A stretch of 64,000 nucleotides of DNA from Kordia zhangzhouensis (GTDB lineage: Bacteria > Bacteroidota > Bacteroidia > Flavobacteriales > Flavobacteriaceae), in assembly GCF_001005305.1 (NCBI RefSeq), contig NZ_LBMH01000005.1, positions 1-64,000 of the forward strand. Direction: 5' to 3'. This document shows, piece after piece, positions 63,760 through 64,000 of this stretch. A program made the translations under genes and the position numbers. The notes beneath the pieces were generated by a model. The model was not told where the DNA came from. It did no database searches and saw nothing but the letters and a program-made list of their open reading frames with translations. The first letter of the stretch is position 1. Each line of letters starts with the position of its first letter.

Positions 63760-64000
63760 TTATCCTCCTATTAGTACGGTTGGACATCCTAGTACAATAC
63801 TACCTCCATGTGCGGTAGAATCCCCCATTCGTGCAGCTGGCATACCTTCAATCATCACCGTTCCTGAACCTGCTATAATGGTATCTGGTGGTCCTGTACA
63901 TACACACATATCTCCTACTTTTGCAGCAGGTTGCCCTCCTATTAATACTGTTGGTGCGCCTGGTGGTAAAATTGGTCCGCCTACATGTGGAACCACTCCC
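63760..64000 (-). CDS. PAAR-domain spike-tip protein (partial, runs off the window)
   Basis: Only the C-terminal part is present: VVPHVGGPILPPGAPTVLIG, then GDMCVCTGPPDTIIAGSGTV and a final GGSIVLGCPTVLIGG. PAAR proteins cap the central spike and sharpen it for membrane piercing. The frame is still open at base 64000; the GTG at 63996 is not the start, because PAAR proteins normally have about 20 further residues (HVCPMVTPG type) before this point. Cys and His residues that bind the tip metal are partly visible (CVC, THGG-type AHGG). Confidence 0.93.
   Translation of the reverse strand, partial: GVVPHVGGPILPPGAPTVLIGGQPAAKVGDMCVCTGPPDTIIAGSGTVMIEGMPAARMGDSTAHGGSIVLGCPTVLIGG

Noticed and set aside
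43494-64000. Prophage or type VI secretion system
   Set aside because: No capsid, portal, terminase, integrase, TssJLM, TssK or ClpV genes; the Afp-type gene order, CIS tape-measure family and AAA+ ATPase fit an eCIS.

Overview
The window is a stretch of a Bacteroidota chromosome, most likely a marine member of the Flavobacteriaceae (a Kordia-like organism is a reasonable guess from gene content, not a proven assignment). The case rests on low GC, TAnnTTTG-type promoter sequences, a protein with a type IX secretion (T9SS) sorting domain, a bacillithiol gene (bshA), 'GG-leader' peptide precursors with the MKKKKISKL-type leader, and families such as DUF6261 and DUF4252. I see no rRNA, tRNA, CRISPR array, transposase, integrase or capsid/terminase gene.

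Left part (1-8 kb): a GIY-YIG nuclease and a DUF6261 protein are followed by repeat-rich spacers (a 42-bp minisatellite, a TGAGCCTGTCGAAGTG-type dispersed repeat, heptamer arrays), a Bax-inhibitor-1-like membrane protein, a tiny very basic protein built of three 20-residue repeats, and msrB. Then come a TPR sensor kinase coupled to an orphan 248-aa protein, which is divergent from a caspase-like protease.

Middle (8-43 kb): bshA lies behind a GH3/serine-hydrolase fusion. A hairpin-rich gap contains a 56-aa ORF. A long leftward operon runs amidase - MCE/MlaD - two Fe-S proteins - two small proteins - terminator. Divergent from it is lptD with ridA. A Cys-rich peptide precursor follows, then rightward metabolic genes (EEP phosphatase-like, penicillin acylase family, DUF4252 lipoprotein, aldehyde dehydrogenase, nitroreductase). 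A compact signalling operon (130-aa protein, 7-TM protein, 49-aa membrane miniprotein, histidine kinase, response regulator) is followed by a 5-oxoprolinase locus with a PxpA-PxpB fusion, PxpC, a non-canonical Nramp-like transporter and a DUF2891 lipoprotein. A class I lanthipeptide-type precursor sits directly downstream of a LytTR regulator, with a 21-bp-spaced direct repeat between them. yifB and a giant VCBS-repeat T9SS protein complete this part.

Right part (43.5-64 kb): the distal half of an extracellular contractile injection system (eCIS) locus, all leftward. In transcription order: PAAR spike tip (cut by the window edge), gp25-like protein, baseplate J-like protein (Afp11), Afp12-like protein, a 1731-aa protein with four Ig-like repeats, the CIS tape-measure family protein, a 1297-aa candidate effector with a C-terminal nuclease-like motif, a double SMI1/KNR4 protein that looks like its immunity partner, and the Afp15-type AAA+ ATPase. 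Sheath, tube and remaining baseplate genes should lie beyond the right edge.
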